DNA of 40,635 nt from an uncultured Hungatella sp. (GTDB lineage Bacteria; Bacillota; Clostridia; Lachnospirales; Lachnospiraceae): the NCBI GenBank assembly GCA_910585645.1, contig CAJUFP010000035.1:1-40635 (forward strand). Direction: 5' to 3'. Position 1 is the first letter of the stretch; each line of letters starts with the position of its first letter. The translations under genes and the position numbers were made by a program. The notes below the pieces were generated by a model, which ran no database searches, was not told the origin of the DNA, and worked only from the letters and a program-made list of their open reading frames with translations. Below, one piece after another: positions 39,201 to 40,635 of the stretch.

Positions 39201-39749
39201 TCACTTTTTCCTGTGCAGCTTCAGATCAACCTTTCTACGGGATGCAATCTCCGAAAGCACCCCTGCTGCAAAAGCGCTTTTCTCTTTGAGCGTAAGAGTC
39301 TCCATATCCGGTCTGCTCTCGATTTCCCTGAGCGCCTCTCTAAGTTCTTGCAGATTCAAAAGGTTTACCGCAACGCAAAAAAGGGTCTTTTTACGGCCGT
39401 CATTATAGCCGGACAATAAGATATCCAGTATTTTTATCTTTTCCATCTGCTCTGTATTGTAGGCTTCGGCCCCAAACTGCCGGACCTTTTCCAGATCAGC
39501 CCTTCGGTTGCGATGTGTAATAAAGGAATCAAAATCGTCAATATGTTCATATTTTTCACATGGGTACTCCCTGCATTGACAGCAGTATTCTACTCCTCCA
39601 TGTTCCATGCTGCACCTTGCGATCCTGCACGACTGATTTCCTTCCCCTCCACCGCAGCCGGGGCAGTTTTTGTTCAAAAACATGGGGCAAAGTCCACAAT
39701 TCAGACCACAAAGGGACAAGAACTGATTTTTCCGGTTAAATCCTTTCAT
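39201..39749 (-). CDS. DUF3795 protein, second copy with long C-terminal region
   Basis: The protein has about 182 residues from ATG 39749, with GGAGG upstream. The N-terminal half carries the DUF3795 cysteine set: LSLCGLNCGLCPMFLNKNCP, GCGGGEGNQSCRIARC, YCCQCREYPCEKY. The C-terminal half is helical (NLQELREALREIESRPDMET, LKEKSAFAAGVLSEIASRRK) and ends basic. This resembles the two-domain DUF3795 members of Clostridia. A consensus TTGTGA-17-TATAAT promoter lies upstream at 39827-39855, so it can be transcribed alone. Confidence 0.85.
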   Translation of the reverse strand: MKGFNRKNQFLSLCGLNCGLCPMFLNKNCPGCGGGEGNQSCRIARCSMEHGGVEYCCQCREYPCEKYEHIDDFDSFITHRNRRADLEKVRQFGAEAYNTEQMEKIKILDILLSGYNDGRKKTLFCVAVNLLNLQELREALREIESRPDMETLTLKEKSAFAAGVLSEIASRRKVDLKLHRKK

Positions 39750-39826
39750 GGCACCTCCCAAACAGCTTCTGTACCTGATTTGACAGGCAACAACTGAATC
39801 CTCTCTGGTAAACAAAAATATAGGAA

Positions 39827-39855
39827 ATTATATCATTGTCCATGGAATTTCACAA
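39827..39855 (-). promoter_or_regulatory. Promoter of the second DUF3795 gene
   Basis: On the minus strand TTGTGA (39850-39855), a 17-bp spacer and TATAAT (39827-39832) form a near-consensus sigma-A promoter, about 80 bases from the ATG. Confidence 0.6.
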
Positions 39856-39937
39856 CCGAAATGGTATAAGTGGTCAAATGAAAATACTGGAAAGAAAAAC
39901 AGGATTGCAGGTTCCAACCAACCATCTTTTCTATCGC

Positions 39938-40635
39938 TTATAGAGCCTCCATATCAAACAGGCTTAATTGTACCGGCTGCTCTTTTTTCTCCTTTTCTTT
40001 TAGCAGATGCATCTGTTCCAGTTCTGCTATCCTCTCTGGCCCCAGCCATTTATCTGCATGGCGCCGGTCTGTGCTGTATTCCTCCAGGCTCTCATATCCG
40101 TTCTCCAACAGTTTCTTTTCCAGGCGCCTGACTGCGGACTCCCGTGACTGCCGCCGTCTCTCCCGTTTATTCTCTGAATCCCGTTTTTCCATATCGGAAG
40201 CATGCACAATCTGGATTCCGTTCCGGATATCCTCCAGGTCCTGCATCAGATCCCGGCTTTCCCTGCGCTCTGCACGGACGTTCTGGATCTCAAAGGAAAA
40301 ATACCGGCCGTGGTATTCGGAGAAAAAGAGTTCCGTAAAATAGTGGTTCCTCACTCTCTCCTTTATCCTGTCCTGGCAGAGCCTGGCGCATATCTTACAG
40401 ATATCCATGCTCACCGGATGGTCAAAGAGCTTTTTCCCTTTGATGATCCGGGTGTCCACCTGTCCTTCAAACAGCGTGCCGCTTAAGTCATTTCTGAGAT
40501 AGGAAATTTTTACATCATAAAATACATTTCCCCTTTTCTTATCCAGCTCATGCCCCAGGACCGAACACATCCCTGCACACCTGTTCCGTCCGCAGTCATA
40601 AGGGTCATAGTTCATCTCCCATTCCAGCGTATCCC
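39938..40635 (-). CDS. Cysteine- and charge-rich mobile-element protein, 5' end off the window
   Basis: At least 225 residues from the first ATG (40615); the frame stays open to the window edge (…LEWEMNYDPYD). That ATG sits immediately next to its only purine-rich stretch, so the true start is probably beyond the window. The N-terminal DCGRNRCAGMCSVLGHELDK and later MDICKICARLCQDRIKE form a cysteine cluster that may bind metal. A beta region FYDVKISYLRNDLSGTLFEG lies between them. A strongly charged coiled coil follows (EKRDSENKRERRRQSRESAV), and the tail is QPVQLSLFDMEAL, a shape reminiscent of sliding-clamp-binding peptides (QLSLF). The family is not named. It probably belongs to the element core. 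Confidence 0.65.
   Translation of the reverse strand, partial: DTLEWEMNYDPYDCGRNRCAGMCSVLGHELDKKRGNVFYDVKISYLRNDLSGTLFEGQVDTRIIKGKKLFDHPVSMDICKICARLCQDRIKERVRNHYFTELFFSEYHGRYFSFEIQNVRAERRESRDLMQDLEDIRNGIQIVHASDMEKRDSENKRERRRQSRESAVRRLEKKLLENGYESLEEYSTDRRHADKWLGPERIAELEQMHLLKEKEKKEQPVQLSLFDMEAL

Noticed and set aside
1..40635. tRNA genes, rRNA, complete insertion sequences, integrase or relaxase genes
   Set aside because: I looked for these and saw none. The element's transfer and integration genes must lie outside the window if they exist.

Overview
The window looks like DNA from an anaerobic gut Firmicute, most likely a Lachnospiraceae/Clostridium-type genome. The grounds are strong AGGAGG ribosome sites, moderate GC with AT-rich islands, and gene families typical of that group (ECF sigma with membrane partner, BlaI/M56 pairs, Lachnospiraceae-type lipoproteins, PcfJ/PcfK). 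No tRNA, rRNA, CRISPR array or complete insertion sequence was seen.

Left half (1-20.1 kb) is a patchwork of small regulated accessory operons. In order they are: a BlaI-type operator at the left edge; an ECF sigma factor with a membrane-anchored partner; a Crp/Fnr regulator divergent from an ECF-type S component and two half-size permeases, with a palindrome at the class II activator position; a BlaI/BlaR1-like pair; a leftward run of a DUF6144-GNAT fusion, a membrane MutS-like ATPase, two paralogous envelope proteins and a toroid-fold protein; an AT-rich TetR-nitroreductase-flavoprotein operon under a large nested dyad operator; a decayed lipoprotein gene; a TipA-like MerR regulator with a 19-bp-spacer promoter; and a three-gene lipoprotein operon behind a promoter covered by two TTAC-N4-GTAA dyads.

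Right half (about 20.2-36.2 kb) is the core of a large mobile element, a plasmid or integrative conjugative element, with almost every gene on the minus strand. From its promoter at 36.19 kb leftwards it encodes a YqaJ-type exonuclease, a two-helix micro-membrane protein, a RecD2-like helicase, a large linker-rich protein that may be a single-strand annealing partner, a CHC2 zinc-finger primase-like protein, PcfK, PcfJ, an element-borne NAD-dependent DNA ligase, and an actin-type ParM/ParR partition pair. Together these form a nearly self-sufficient DNA maintenance and recombination set. Relaxase, coupling protein, secretion and integrase genes are not in the window.

The most striking non-coding feature is the leader at 35.84-36.20 kb. 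It has a strong promoter followed by two tandem intrinsic terminators, and a short reading frame runs exactly through the first terminator stem and its U-tract. This is the layout of translation-controlled attenuators such as the tet(M) leader of Tn916, but here it lies ahead of the element's recombination operon and no tet gene is present. Further terminator-like hairpins between the downstream genes suggest that read-through is a general control point.

From 36.26 to 39.8 kb lies a cargo segment of small enzymes and cysteine-rich proteins (DUF1697, two DUF3795, a Gp37/Gp68-like DUF5131 protein, a PNPOx-like flavin protein, a glyoxalase-fold protein). At the right edge a cysteine- and charge-rich element gene resumes and runs off the window.
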